From contig NW_025954963.1 of NCBI RefSeq assembly GCF_022376445.1, positions 496,001 to 560,000 of the forward strand: a stretch of 64,000 bases of DNA, in the 5' to 3' direction. The DNA is from Fomitopsis serialis. Its lineage: Eukaryota; Basidiomycota; Agaricomycetes; Polyporales; Fomitopsidaceae. Of this stretch, positions 27,890 through 39,227 are shown in pieces. The notes under the pieces were generated by a model. The model saw only the letters and a list, made by a program, of their open reading frames with translations. It made no database searches and was not told the DNA's origin. The first letter of the stretch is position 1. Every line of letters starts with the position of its first letter. Position numbers and translations under genes: made by a program.

Positions 27890-28708
27890 CCTCGTAGACT
27901 CGCACTACGGCTCGGAACTCCCATTGCTATCTTCCGGTGACATCAGGCGCAGCGAGCGGCGATCTCTACGTTGGCGCCTCTAGAATCCTCTCCAATGGGG
28001 AATATCGAACTAGCATCTGCAAGCCATGTAATGCAAATACAAAGACGTCTCGACGCGTGAACAAGACAGGATGTGCTTCATTGCTGAGGATAGCGGCATG
28101 ATCGGTAGGGTAGCATCAGAAGCTGCTCTGTACCATTGCTCGAATTCGATTATTGTCGTCATACCGTAGTGTATAGCTTACCCACAATCAATTCGTATCT
28201 TCCGGATTTACTTGGTGCCCGTTCTGCCAGCCCCTCGGATCGATGGGCTACATACGCGTGGATGGAACGAGGCTGCCTTCGTGTTCTGGATCCTCGTGCT
28301 CGGCTTTCTGCGCCGCCCACGGCCTCCGAGAGGCCGAGCCTGACTGCTCGGTCGACACAGCCTGGACATGAACAGGCATATTCAACGATGGACGAGGTAG
28401 ACTGTGATGCGGCCCCGTGAGGCACAGTATGCTCGGAGGTCGTCATCTGAGCGCGGAACGTGATAAGTAGGGCGGGCGGGGCGCGTTGCTTACGTCAGGC
28501 GCCGCACGCTCCATTTGAGGTTCCGCCAGACTCCGCAGTGTATGGTGGTGGCGGAGACCCCGGTAGCGTTTCCTCTACACGACGTCCATCACTGCACGAC
28601 TGCTATCGCTCTCCCATAAGGCTTTCGCTCTTCAGTCTTTGCATCCGCTCGCCAGAGCGCTGCGCTCTTCTCCTTTCTGCACTTCCTGTGTGAATCAAGG
28701 CCATCATC
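27890..28708. other. Spacer between orphan and IGO; no supported gene
   Basis: About 0.8 kb with short open frames on both strands that have no recognisable content. A CT-rich tract (28590-28690) just before the IGO start looks like its leader. Confidence 0.4.
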
Positions 28709-29323
28709 ATGTTGCCCGCTCAGCGTAACAAGGTCGACATCAGCGTGAGTAGTCGTTTCTGCGATACCTTATGGTCTCCCGCAATCTTTGGCCGCGATGC
28801 TCACCAGACTCGTTCACAGAAACTGACGGAAGAGGAACAGAAGCTCTTCCGTCTGTACGGCAAGCTCCCCACGCAGAAGAAGAATATCATTTCGGCGATG
28901 CAGAAGGCATGTATCCTGATGTTTGAATATTGATACGCATCTGACACCACCTCTCAGGATCGCAAGTATTTTGATTCCGGAGATTACGCTCTTTCCAAGG
29001 CCGGCGTTGCGCCCCAGAACGCTGTCGGGACCGCCATCCCCAACCCCGAGAAGTAAGCTAGGAGGTTCTCCCAGCCGGATCCATCTTGATTGAGTTCTTA
29101 GTCTCTCTACAGTATTCCGCATGCGTCGTCCCCTCCAGTCAACCACAACCCCCTTTCTGTCTCGCCCACAAACTCTGCTATGAGCCCAGCAAAGGAGAGC
29201 CCGCTCGCGGAGCCCGAGACGGCGGCTTCGGTTCCAGATGCACCGGAAACTGAGGAGTCTGAGAACCAACCGGAGTTGGACGAGACGGAGGTTGAGAAAC
29301 CGGCGGAGGACAACGCAGAATGA
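28709..29323 (+). CDS. IGO1: Endosulfine-family PP2A inhibitor (IGO1/2 type)
   Basis: Four exons (28709-28744, 28820-28906, 28958-29052, 29113-29323) make 142 residues in a single frame. The core motif KYFDSGDYALSKAG is the endosulfine/ARPP signature; the Ser in FDSGDY is the residue that the Greatwall/Rim15 kinase phosphorylates to turn the protein into an inhibitor of PP2A-B55. It starts MLPAQRNKVDI, has LTEEEQKLFRLYGKLPTQKK ahead of the motif, and ends in an acidic, Ser/Pro-rich disordered tail (ETEESENQPELDETE). The second intron (28907-28957) starts with GC instead of GT: AAG/GCATGT, and the nearest GT would create a stop, so a GC-AG intron is the simplest reading. In yeast IGO proteins link TORC1 and Rim15 to quiescence and mRNA stability. 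Confidence 0.92.
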
Positions 29324-29763
29324 AGGATACAGTCTGGACCGTAGTCCATATGCAAACGTGGACTGGGACGCCTGATGACCCCTACCCGCCGGTGCTGGGA
29401 TGCAGCTGTTTGGTTCGAATATACGCGAGACCCCCACTGTATACGCGTTTGTTTATCGGATCCCGGATTCCTGTTGTACTAGTATCAAGCACGCATCCGA
29501 ATTTATTAGTCCTTGGATGACAATTTGTGTGCTCGACGCTGTTTGTTCTGGGCAAGGGCTTTGTCTCGGAGATTTGGACGACGTCAGTCGTCGGGCGTCA
29601 GTTGCTGCCCACAGCCTTCAAGCCACAACGTTGTCGTGGGAAGTGTGACTGACGCGTGACGGGACGCGTCGGGCTGCGAGACGCGACTGGAACTCGGACG
29701 CGTTTTCGCTGCTCTGCACCTCCCTACCTGCACATTCGACCATCAATCCCTCAGACACGCGTC
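29324..29763 (+). promoter_or_regulatory. POL12 promoter with four MluI cell-cycle boxes
   Basis: Perfect ACGCGT hexamers lie at 29652-29657, 29664-29669, 29698-29703 and 29757-29762, the last one base before the ATG. ACGCGT is the binding core of the MBF (Swi6/Mbp1-type) G1/S activator, which in yeasts controls replication genes including POL12. The cluster within 111 bases upstream of a replication gene makes a functional role likely, though MBF in this organism is assumed. Confidence 0.65.
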
Positions 29764-31994
29764 ATGGCTGATGAAGCTGCAGAGAAGCTACGTACCGAGG
29801 TTATGGAAAAGTTTGATGGCACGCTGGACGAGAAACTAGTGGAGGAATGTCAGTCGTACCCACCACATCGCTTTGGTGGCCGCTCACTGTCCCGTTAGGC
29901 GTGCGGATCTGCCGAATGTTCAACCTCAGTGGCGAGAACCTCAAGTACAAATGGGAGGCCATGAAATTTGGAAACTCACTGGCCCCGTTCACGATGAATG
30001 ACATTCCCGACCTGAAGGCCAAATGCCAGGCGGACTTGACAAAAGCCAACAGGGACAAGCCCAAGACCCGAGGCACTCTGGATGGGCCTCTATCCAAGAA
30101 CCTTCGCTCCCCGTTCCCGAAGGCAGGACAGCGACTGGGCGGAATGATGAACTTGGCGACCCCGGTCAAAAGGCGAGATGGGTTTGCTATTGCCACGATG
30201 GGCGAGGGCAAGAAGGGACCGGTTGCTGGACCGAGTAAAGTGAAGTTCTCTGGACCTAATGTGGAAGAGGAGTCTACAAGCATTCGTACATGTGAGTTAA
30301 AACTGCGCCATACATGTCATGCGCATCAGGCTCAAGGATTGCAAGACCGGTACATGTACGAGAAGATATCAGACCGCAGCGCAGGCAAGTCTCCATGCTT
30401 TCTCCAGTGTAGAACGGATAGGCTTATGTTCGCTGTACAGCGCTGGACTCGAGGATTGACGACATGGGGGAGCTTATTAGGCTGCATTACAATGTAGAAG
30501 ACCTAGGTGACCCTTCAGCCACGACAGAAGTGAGTACCAAGTCTTCGATGTAGTAGTGCACTGTTGACCGGCACCGGACAGGAGGAAGTAGTTGTAGTGG
30601 GCCGTATCACTCTCGACTCAGAAACCTCAGGAGGCTCAGTGAAGTTGAACGAAGCCTCTCTGACGTTGGAATCGTCTCGCCAAATGGGAGCCGGCGCGAG
30701 GGTGCCGTTGCGGTTCGATCCAAATGTGAAGATTCGCCAAGGAAAACAAGGGGTTGGTGGAGTTGGTCTTTTCCCGGGTGCCATTGCCGCCTTTCGTGGC
30801 AAGAATGGAGGCGGAGGACGATTTCTCGCTACTGAGATACTATCGGTGCGTCTGAGTCGACGTGTGATCGTATCTTTGTTCACACTGCCATAGCTTCCCC
30901 CTTTACATCCAACTTCATCTGGTATCGTGAAGGCAGAAAGCACGGAACCTTTTGCCGTTTGTGTTGCTTGTGGGCCGTTCACCTCCGATGCGGACATGCA
31001 GTACACTCAATGGCAGAAATTACTGGCCAAGCTGAAGAGCGACAGACCTGCTGTTGTCATTCTTGTAAGCGCATCCGTTTTATTCATGTCGGCTTCACTG
31101 ACATCAAAGGCAGGTTGGACCCTTCATCGATGCCGCTCACCTTGCGGTGAAGAATGGCGATGTTGATGAAACCCCAGCAGAGATCTTCCGGGAGCAATTT
31201 TTGGCGAACATGACGGATTTCCTGGGCGACTCTCCAGACAGCCAAATTTTGGTCGTACCCAGTGTACGAGACATTATCAGCGACCACGCAGTGTTTCCGC
31301 AGGGCGAATTCAAGATGGGATTGGCAGTAGACCCCGTAGGCTTTCTTCACCTCTACAATGTTGTCTATCGCTAACATTGAAGACTGCTAGCGGATACGAC
31401 TTTTGCCGAACCCGTGCAGATTCTCCCTGAACGATGTCACTTTCGGCGTGACTAGTGTTGATGTGCTCTTCCATCTACGGAAAGAAGAGTTTTTCAAACG
31501 CGCACAGGAGGTCGAGCCTGTACCTCTCGCAGATGGGGATGCAACAGGCAGTGATACGATGATCAACACATGCCGCCATCTTTTGCAACAACGCAGGTAA
31601 TCTCGAGGCCATTCGAATTAGAGTTAGGTTTTCATCAGTCTCCACTTAGCTTCTACCCCATTTTCCCCGTACCACTGGACCTTTCACACGAAGTCAACCT
31701 GGATGTCACCCACATGGAGAGGCTCAACCTTGATATCGACGGGGCCAACACGAATCAGGCTCCTGACGTCCTCATCCTTCCAAGCAGACTAAAACAGTTC
31801 TCGAAGGTTCGTGAGCTTTTCCCATGTCACTGCGTCTAAGCTTAAGTCCTCGTCAGGTGGTCGATTCAACGGTAGTCGTCAACCCTTCGTTCCTCACGAA
31901 AGGGTCTTACGCCTCGCTCGTGTGTACAAATCCTGAAATCGGGTCGTCCTTAGGCGACAGGATCAAGGCGGAGATTGTACGACTAGAGCCATGA
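29764..31994 (+). CDS. POL12: DNA polymerase alpha subunit B (POL12/POLA2)
   Basis: The B subunit of the polymerase alpha-primase complex, needed to start DNA synthesis in the nucleus. The N-terminus MADEAAEKLRTEVMEKF and MFNLSGENLKYKWEAMKF form the helical regulatory domain. After a Pro/Lys linker (TPVKRRDGFAIATMGEGKKG) comes the OB-fold region (EEVVVVGRITLDSE..) and the inactive phosphoesterase-like domain: FAVCVACGPFTSDADMQY, VVILVGPFIDAAHLAVKNG, ILVVPSVRDIISD, LPNPCRFSLNDVTFGVTS. The end reads FYPIFPVPLDLSHEVNLD, PDVLILPSRLKQFSK and VVVNPSFLTKG, closing with EIVRLEP. Loss of phosphatase residues is normal for this subunit. About nine short introns are present. The promoter carries four ACGCGT boxes. 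Confidence 0.93.
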
Positions 31995-32312
31995 TCACAA
32001 TTACTTTATGTCTAGTCTTTGTAGCGAATGGGACATGGCGATGATAGTGGGCTTCAAGTTGTGTACGAACATGATATCGGGCTGCAGTCGAGTACGGCTG
32101 TATTGTGCCGGCTCTGTTATTATAATGGACGCGACCGCAAAGTCGTTCAATTGATATTGAACAACCAGACTTGCCTCTTTGGGGCACTCAATGCCAGCCA
32201 CGTGCTCGATCATTGGTGACGAAATGTCGGTGGCGGGCCCTCAACCACTGTTCCGGAGACTCGGACAGTGGGCATAGCCAGTGCCTTTCTTCTTCACGAA
32301 CCAACCTCCATA
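31995..32312. other. Spacer between POL12 and CWF19-like; nothing recognised
   Basis: A 318-base tandem spacer with no gene content seen. Confidence 0.35.
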
Positions 32313-35086
32313 ATGGCTGACACAAAGCGTACAAAGAGCAAATCGGAACGGGAACACAAACACAAGCGGAAACACAGGTCGGACAAGGAAGGCAGCAGCA
32401 AGAAGGCGCGGAAAGAGGATGGCGAACACATACACATTCTGGACGAGAGCGCCAACGATGATGATATGTGGGAGGAGAAGAACATAGACATGGATGGAGA
32501 GAAGGTGCGTTCTTGATTAATAATGTCACGACGAATCACTCATTGAGCTCCTAGCCTCTTGCAACCACAATACCTACCGCGGAGAGTCTGAAATTGACGT
32601 CGCGCGCTGAGGTCAAGCCAGACGACCCCCCGCTTCCAGCTCCCGTTCGGGCAGAAACTACACTACAACGGGACGAATGGATGCTTATGCCCCCATCAAC
32701 GCCTGAGGTCGCCTCTCGCAAGCCCGATATTGACGACGCACCCTTGACCGAGGGCTATGGAGAGTCTTCGCAGAACGCGCGTAAGGTGGCCGGCAACCTC
32801 GACTTCTTCTCTAGCCTTGGTACCGAGCACAAGAAGAAGCCACAACCGGATCGTCCTGACCCTGACAAGGTGCGCAAGTATGGTATGTCTGTACAATCTT
32901 ATGCTAATTGCATCCTCCAGCCTTATATTAGCCACAGGGAGCTGAACACAGCTCTCAAGGAAGGGAAGAGCATCGACGAAATGCCTACTGCAACACCGAA
33001 AGCCAGCACTCCAGGCGGCCCCGGATCACAATGGCGCATGATGAAACTGCGTCGCGTGTACGAACAAGCCGATGAGGAGGGCAAAGCAGTGGAGGAAGTC
33101 GCGCTTGAACGATTCGAGTCTTTCGAAGCATTTCACGAGGCTCAGGAAGAACGGCGTGTTCTCGATGAGCGTGAAGGCCGGCGCGCAAGTAGGGGTGGAA
33201 GCACGGATCGGAGGGACAAGGGTAAACGGAGGATGGGCAAGGACGAGTATGCACCGGGCGAGACGCGCCTGATGTTCACGGACGTTGGCGGAAGTGCCAT
33301 GAGCGGTAGGAGCACGTCGTTCCGCCGACCAGACCTAGGTGCAGGCAGTGCCGGACCTGCGACACCGACCCCAGAGACGAGGACCAACCAAGGGAAGTAT
33401 GACACACTGCGGTTGTCGTCTCAAGGGACCCCTTCCACATTGTCTCACACTCCCATCCCATCTGTCATGACGCCATCGGCGTCCCTCGCAGCTTCGCTTA
33501 CTGGGTCAGGTCGTGCGCTCTCCCCTTCGTCTCTAAACCGTCTCCAAGCCAAGGTTTTACGTGCGAAGCTCATAGGAGCGTCCGAGGCGGAGTCCCTGGA
33601 GAAGCAATACGAGGAGGAGCTACGGAAGGCGAATGGCAGTGGTGAACGAGACGGTGTCCGGACCAAGGTCGAGGTTCTCCCTACGCTCGACATCCGCGGC
33701 AACCTCTATGACGTTGGTCAAGGCAAGGAGGACGCCCCGATGCCATCCGGGAACCGCAAGAAGAGGGAGCAGCAGTTCGAGAGCCATGACCGCAAGACGG
33801 GCGAGCAGATTCGAATAAATGCGGATGATGACTCCATTACCCTGGGCGAGATGCTCAGACAGGAGCGTATGCGCAATGGTCCTGCGGATCAGAAGAACAT
33901 GGATATGGAGTACGCGAAGCAGATCATGACAGACAGTGGTTTCAAGGTGCGTTCGGGATGACTGTCTTCTTTAAGTATGGCGGGTTTGACAACATGCGTA
34001 GGCCGACAATGATTATATGGACGACAACGCGGAGAAGCTAGGTAGGAAGAAGATGCGCTCAGACGCCATGAAGCGTCAGTTTGCTATCAATGGTGCGTGC
34101 ATACTGCCACCCTCTCGCCTTTCGTACCTTGACAAAAAAGCAGATTACAAGCGAACACAGAAGGTCCTCTCGACCTGTCCTTTCTGCTTCGGTGAAAACG
34201 ACGAGATGCCGAAGGCTCCCATCATCGCTATGGGGACCCGAGTCTACCTATCGTGTACTCTCACCGAAGAGCTGGTAGATGGGCACTGCCTTATTGTGCC
34301 CATACAACACCATTTGACCATGCTTGAGGGCGACGATGATGTTTGGGACGAAGTGCGAGTACGTCCCCTGCTGTGCTGTCTCGGTAGACTCAACTGACAC
34401 ACCCAACTAGAACTTCATGAAGTGCCTGATGCGGATGTACGCGGAAGAGGACAAGGGTGTCATCTTCTACGAGACGGTCATTAACATCAAGTGGCAGAAG
34501 CATACCTGCATCGAGTGTGTGCCACTTCCTTGGGAGCACTTCGAACAAATTCCTGGCTACTTCAAGGTACGCGCTTCATCCCTATTGAGGCGTGCAGACG
34601 GCTGAGACATCGTGTGCAGGAATCCATCCTTATGTCCGAAGCCGAGTGGTCACAACACAAGAAGCTCATCGACTTCTCAGCGCGCCCCGGAGGTTTCCGC
34701 CGTGCTATGGTACCCAACCTACCCTATTTCATGGTTCAGTTCGACTACAAGGGCGAGAAGGGGTACGGTCATGTCATTGAAGGGACTGGAGACGCTGGTG
34801 TCACCGGGGACGTGGGAGACGAAGACTTGGACGATGGGGAGAAGGGTGGTGGCGAGTTTCCTAGGTACGTGGTCGCAGTCGCGAATTCGGTACAAGGACC
34901 TGACCTGAAGGTTTACCTTCGTTCAGGTACTTCGCTGGGGAGATCGTCGGTAACCTCCTAGATCTTGAGCCTCGCATATGGCGTCACCCAAGACGTGTTG
35001 ACTCCTATCAAAACAAACAACGGGTGGCCAAGTTCAAGCAGAAGTACGACAAGTATGACTGGACTGGTATGATCGGTAGATCATGA
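32313..35086 (+). CDS. CWF19-like spliceosome-associated protein
   Basis: A CWF19/DRN1-family protein, linked to late spliceosomes and lariat turnover in the nucleus. It begins with a Lys/Arg/Glu-rich tract (KSKSEREHKHKRKHRSDKEG), then acidic residues and a long low-complexity middle (from about residue 70) with coiled stretches such as NRLQAKVLRAKLIGASEAES. The C-terminus carries the two CwfJ domains: CPFCFGENDEMPKAPIIAMG with its Cys pair, the histidine-triad-like GHCLIVPIQHHLTM, FYETVINIKWQKHTCIECVP, and the second domain LPYFMVQFDYKGEKGYGHVIE .. YFAGEIVGNLLDLEPRIWRH, ending KYDWTGMIGRS. At least six introns; the long exon 32554-33945 (approximate) shows no frameshift. Confidence 0.9.
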
Positions 35087-35423
35087 CAGTCGGTCGCTGT
35101 TCTTCCTTGTTCATTCTACGTATCTGTACCATGCGACGGCTAGTTTCGCCTGATTGTATCTCTGTATTGTATCAACCTGTGGTAATGCTGCAACACTACT
35201 CCTCATGTCGCTGTCTAGGAACCCATAGCTAGTCAACGGCCACAGCTGCCTGCGACTCAGCTGTCTCCTCGGATGCGCTCATCGAAATCACACGCGTACG
35301 CGTGCCTTCAGTGATCAGCTGTACATGCACGATGCCCTCAGCTCTGTACCTCTGCAACCATACGCCTGAGGGAAATATCACGACCGTGTAACTTGATAAA
35401 ATCCTCCGTCTGAACCGAACGCA
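35087..35423. other. Spacer and promoter of the CLYBL-like gene
   Basis: Contains a tandem ACGCGTACGCGT at 35292-35303, 120 bases before the next ATG. No gene was seen. Confidence 0.4.
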
Positions 35424-37043
35424 ATGAGGGGTTTCCCGCCTGCTAAAGCTTGTTCTTTGGCGAGCGTTGTTCGGGCCAGCGATGCACCACCTCGTTCGCG
35501 GCGACTTGCCAACGCGCGCTGGCAGCCTTTGCGTACCGCGCTCAGGACATTGTCAACAGCCTCTCGCCAGGATGGACGGACGCAGCTGAACAGGTCGTAT
35601 CTCTACGGTGCGTGAACTCGACGCGTTCAAGTCAAGCCACAGAGCATTGAGCGAGGGGCGGTGTTTCAGTGCCTGCGGCGTCCGAGCGTATGCTGCAGAA
35701 GTCTCTGGTGACCAACTCAGACATCATCATATATGACTTGGAGGACAGTGTCCCGCCCACAAAGTCGGACAAGGAGGGTGCCAGGGAGAGGCTCGTGCAG
35801 TTCCTTCGTGTACGTTCGACGTCTGTATCACTTTCTTGCCGCAGGAATGACGGTCCCCGAAGTCGAAGCCCCAGGCGCAGCTACCGTTCCCAGAGCGCGT
35901 TGCGGTCCGACTGAACTCGACCAACACTCCCTTCTTCGAGGGTGACCTCGCTGCCGCTGTAAGTAAGCAGTGCTGCTTCCTGTATGTATCCACTGAACCG
36001 GGCATGACGCATGCATAGCTGCAAGTGCCGTCCATCCGGACACTCGTCCTCCCCAAGGTTCACTCGGTCCAGGACCTCCACCACGTCTCCCGCATGGTCT
36101 ACTCTCACTCACAACTCAAGACTACGCGCGATCCGGAAGAACAGCCGCTGCAGCTCGTCGCGAGCATCGAGAGCGCGAGGGCGCTCGTCAACCTCGGCAC
36201 GATCGCGGGTTGGCATCAGAATACGGGCCCTCTCTCCGGCTCTCGCTGTCGCGTTGCTGGTATGTCCGCTTTCGACTTCAGCGCCCATCGAGTAGCTCAC
36301 GCGTGCAGTTCGCAGCAGAAGATTGTGCGTAGTGAGGTTGCCTGTCAAGGCCCTGGACCTGAACATACATGACGTTGCATTTGCAGATTGCGCAGACACG
36401 TCTATCATACGGACGAAGTCCCGGCAGGAACTTTGTATACTCGGTCTCAAATCGCCATCACGGCCAAGGCGTTTGGTCTAGATGCCATCGATATGGTATG
36501 TACGAAGGGGAACCTTACGCCGCACGTTCTCAGCTCATCTCGACCCGCAGGTTTGCGTGAACTACAAAGACTTGGACTACTTGAAGGAGGAGTGCGAGGA
36601 TGGGAGACGTCTTGGCTTCAACGGCAAGGTTCGTATGCTACCTCAGCGTCCGCGTCATCACAGGCCTGCTTACATTCCCGTGCTTGTACAGCAAGCGATC
36701 CACCCTACCCAAGTCGACATCATCCAATCCACATTTGTGCCCACCGAACAGGGTGAGTGCGCTGATGCCCGTGCTTGTCATTCCTAAACCTTCATTTTGT
36801 CTACAGAGATCCTTCGCGCGGCCAGGATTGTCAAGAAGATGGAGCAAGCACACGGTGCTCAGAGAGGCGCGATCGGGCTCGAGCTTGAGGGCGGTGGCAA
36901 GGAGATGATCGACGCGCCAATGCTCAAGCAGGTCTGTTACACCCTACTGTGTCGGGAATGGGGCTGACTCTTTGAATGAACAGGCTGAGAATACCGTTCG
37001 TATAGCCAAGGCCGCGGGACTTCACATTCCCGACGTTCAGTGA
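35424..37043 (+). CDS. Mitochondrial CitE-like lyase (CLYBL/HpcH-HpaI family)
   Basis: A TIM-barrel enzyme related to citramalyl-CoA lyase CLYBL and citrate lyase beta; relatives cleave or form beta-hydroxyacyl-CoA esters using Mg2+. The first exon (to about 35608) encodes an Arg/Ser/Ala-rich presequence (MRGFPPAKACSLASVVRASD), suggesting mitochondrial import. The barrel then reads VPAASERMLQKSL, IIIYDLEDSVPPTKSDKEGAR, RVAVRLNSTNTPFFEGDLAA, IRTLVLPKVHSVQDL, LQLVASIESARALVNL, GLDAIDMV and GFNGKQAIHPTQVDIIQSTF, ending KAAGLHIPDVQ. The Asp/Glu of DLEDSVPP and the Glu of ASIESA fit the metal-binding positions. Between 35810 and 35910 either of two splice readings, or a small indel, is possible. 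Confidence 0.88.
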
Positions 37044-37141
37044 ACGACTTCGTATGTTATGGATAACTGACTAGTATACATTGCAGGGCTACCTGTTTCC
37101 CATCCCTTCATGAGACACCTTGAGAGGTCGAGACCAACTAC

Positions 37142-38960
37142 TCAATCATTCCACGCCTCATCCCATCCATGTGCGCTGAAGTCCCACTTGCCCGCCGGCT
37201 GCCCGTGCGTGACCCACCCGAGGGTGTCCATCACGACCCCCGCCGCTCTGACGAAGATCGTCCCGTCAAGCTTCGCCATGGCCTCGTGCGTCTCGCGGCC
37301 GTCCGCATCGAACGCCCCGATCGCGCCTCCAGGGGGTGTGGTCCCGTAGTGCTGCGCGGCGTAGTGCAACGAACGAATCGCCTTGAGCGTATGCGGATCC
37401 GGAGCGTGCAGCACGGAGGCAATGATCTGAGGCCAGGGATTGACCACCGCCGGGTCACGGCTGTCCCCGATGGCAGTTGAGTGTGGCGAGGGACCGTTGT
37501 CCTGCGAGGGCGGGCGCGGCGTCGCAGTGTACGACATGAGGAGCGGCGCGTCGATCCGCGGGCGGCCACGGATGGTAAGGTACATCAGCAGCACGGGCAC
37601 GATGCATGGAGCAGCGTCGCCTTGCTCTCCGCCGTCGGGATCGCCTTCAGCAGCGACGGCAGGAACACGCTCATTTCAGCATGTGCATGAGGAAGAAGTC
37701 GAGGCGCGGCGGGCGCCCGCGCTTGCCCGTCCCCGCGAGGAGAGGTCGTCGTCCAGAGGAGCTCCTCGACTTCTCGTCGAGCGCTTCTTGCCCGCGGGCG
37801 ACGTCGACCTGCCACAGTGCGGCGAGCCGCTTGATCTCCTCGACGCGCCCGGGCGTCTCGAGGGCTTCGTGATGCGCACGCGAGGGGCGCGTCGGGGTTG
37901 TAGGGTGTGACGGGCTCCATGGTTTGGAGTCGTATGCCTCGCGCAGGATGGCGAGGAGCGATTGACCTCGATGCGGCTGGCGATGGTCCGACTTGGCTTC
38001 GTTTGTTGCCTTGTCAATGGTTGTGGCTTGGGGTGGTTAGATCAAAGATACCGGGGACGAACGGCTGGTGGACGCCGTTTGAGCAAGACCTGGCATTATT
38101 GTCTTCAGTTGTCCTGGCTCTGTACAGCTGCTGGCCTACCTTGTGCACCATGGCATCGCTGCCGAACTCAACGCCGTACTAAGGCCAGTCAGTGTTTTTA
38201 TCAGGGGATCTAGTAGTGTAGCTCACCCCGTCTGTATAATCGGATGCACCCTGGACACATGTGAGTTTAGACTGGTACTTTGGCGGCGTACTCACGCGCC
38301 GCCTATGAATCTCAGGAGTACCAGAGCGCCATTTGGTTGGCATCTCGAGAGAAGACGTATCGTTCCACACTTCTGTGTTCCATGTTGACTGATCTCGTCA
38401 GTGAAGAACGCAAGATAGTTTGAGTAGTATCTGCTCATCCGGTCAGCGACCGTGCCAAGCTGGACAATCGTCTTTGACGCGATGTGCTTACTTTTCCTGT
38501 CCGAGATAGTTTGTCCAATTCTGCGAAGTGATCGTTACGTCTTGCTTTTCCACAATGCTTTGCCTCGATCTGCAAGGTAGATAGGCGAGAGCCCACTCCT
38601 CTCCCGGTCATATATTGACTGTAATAACTTCGCAGACGCGCCCAGGTCATACGCCGCGAGGAGACTGATAGACAGTCAGGCTCAGTTATACCCACAAGCA
38701 GAGTAATGCTGACTGGTGGCTGAGGTGGTTATGTAGACCGACTTTGCCGAAGAAGCAGTGATAAGTCTCCCGATCCTCTTGCAAGAGACGTTCGACGGTC
38801 GTTCTGGACTCGTATGTTGCCCCTGGGATTTAAGGGTGCCGGGGCGAATGGTCGGTGGTAATGTTGACGCCATGCGGAGATTCTTGGGACAGAGCGAACT
38901 GCTAGTCGTTGAACGGCGAGAAATGGTCTTTTTCAGAGCAAGACCGCCGAAACGCAACAT
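37142..38960 (-). CDS. Questin-oxidase-like protein
   Basis: Questin oxidase (geodin pathway) makes a Baeyer-Villiger-type ring opening of an anthraquinone; many fungi carry homologues outside clusters with unknown substrate. Landmarks on the minus strand: YESRTTVERLLQEDRETYHC, FFGKVGLHNHLSHH joined across an intron to LLAAYDLGASAKLLQSIYD, NWTNYLGQEK, YYSNYLAFFTDE, ERYVFSRDANQMALW, RFIGGA..HPIIQTGYGVEFGSDAMVH, then a C-terminal exon (VLLMYLTIRGRPRIDAPLLMSY, IRSLHYAAQHYG, KLDGTIFVRAAGVVMDTLGW) ending DEAWND. The His-rich HNHLSHH and HPIIQTGYGVEFG segments are the family hallmark. Frame shifts near 38830, 38320 and 38230 each need one base. It is convergent with the CLYBL gene, 98 bases apart. 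Confidence 0.8.
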
Positions 38961-39227
38961 AAAACCCTACAACCAAGAGAATAATCCAGCTGTCAATATC
39001 AACGTTCCCAATGGACGACAGAATGATGACGGACCGTTCAGGTTATGATTGAGGCCAGTAATTACAAGCCTGTGGGTTGGTTATAGGCAAGAGGCGATTG
39101 GACGGGCCCCTCCTGGTCTGTTGAGTTATATAGTCCAGCAAGTGCTGCATGATGACGTCAGGCGGTGAGCGGTGAGACATGTTGGCGTTGCTGAGCGAGT
39201 GGATGACCACGCCACCCCGCCATCGGT

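Noticed and set aside
29395..29430. tRNA-like GGTTCGAATA motif
   Set aside because: The T-loop-like match has no complementary stem and no D-arm or anticodon arm at the right distance.
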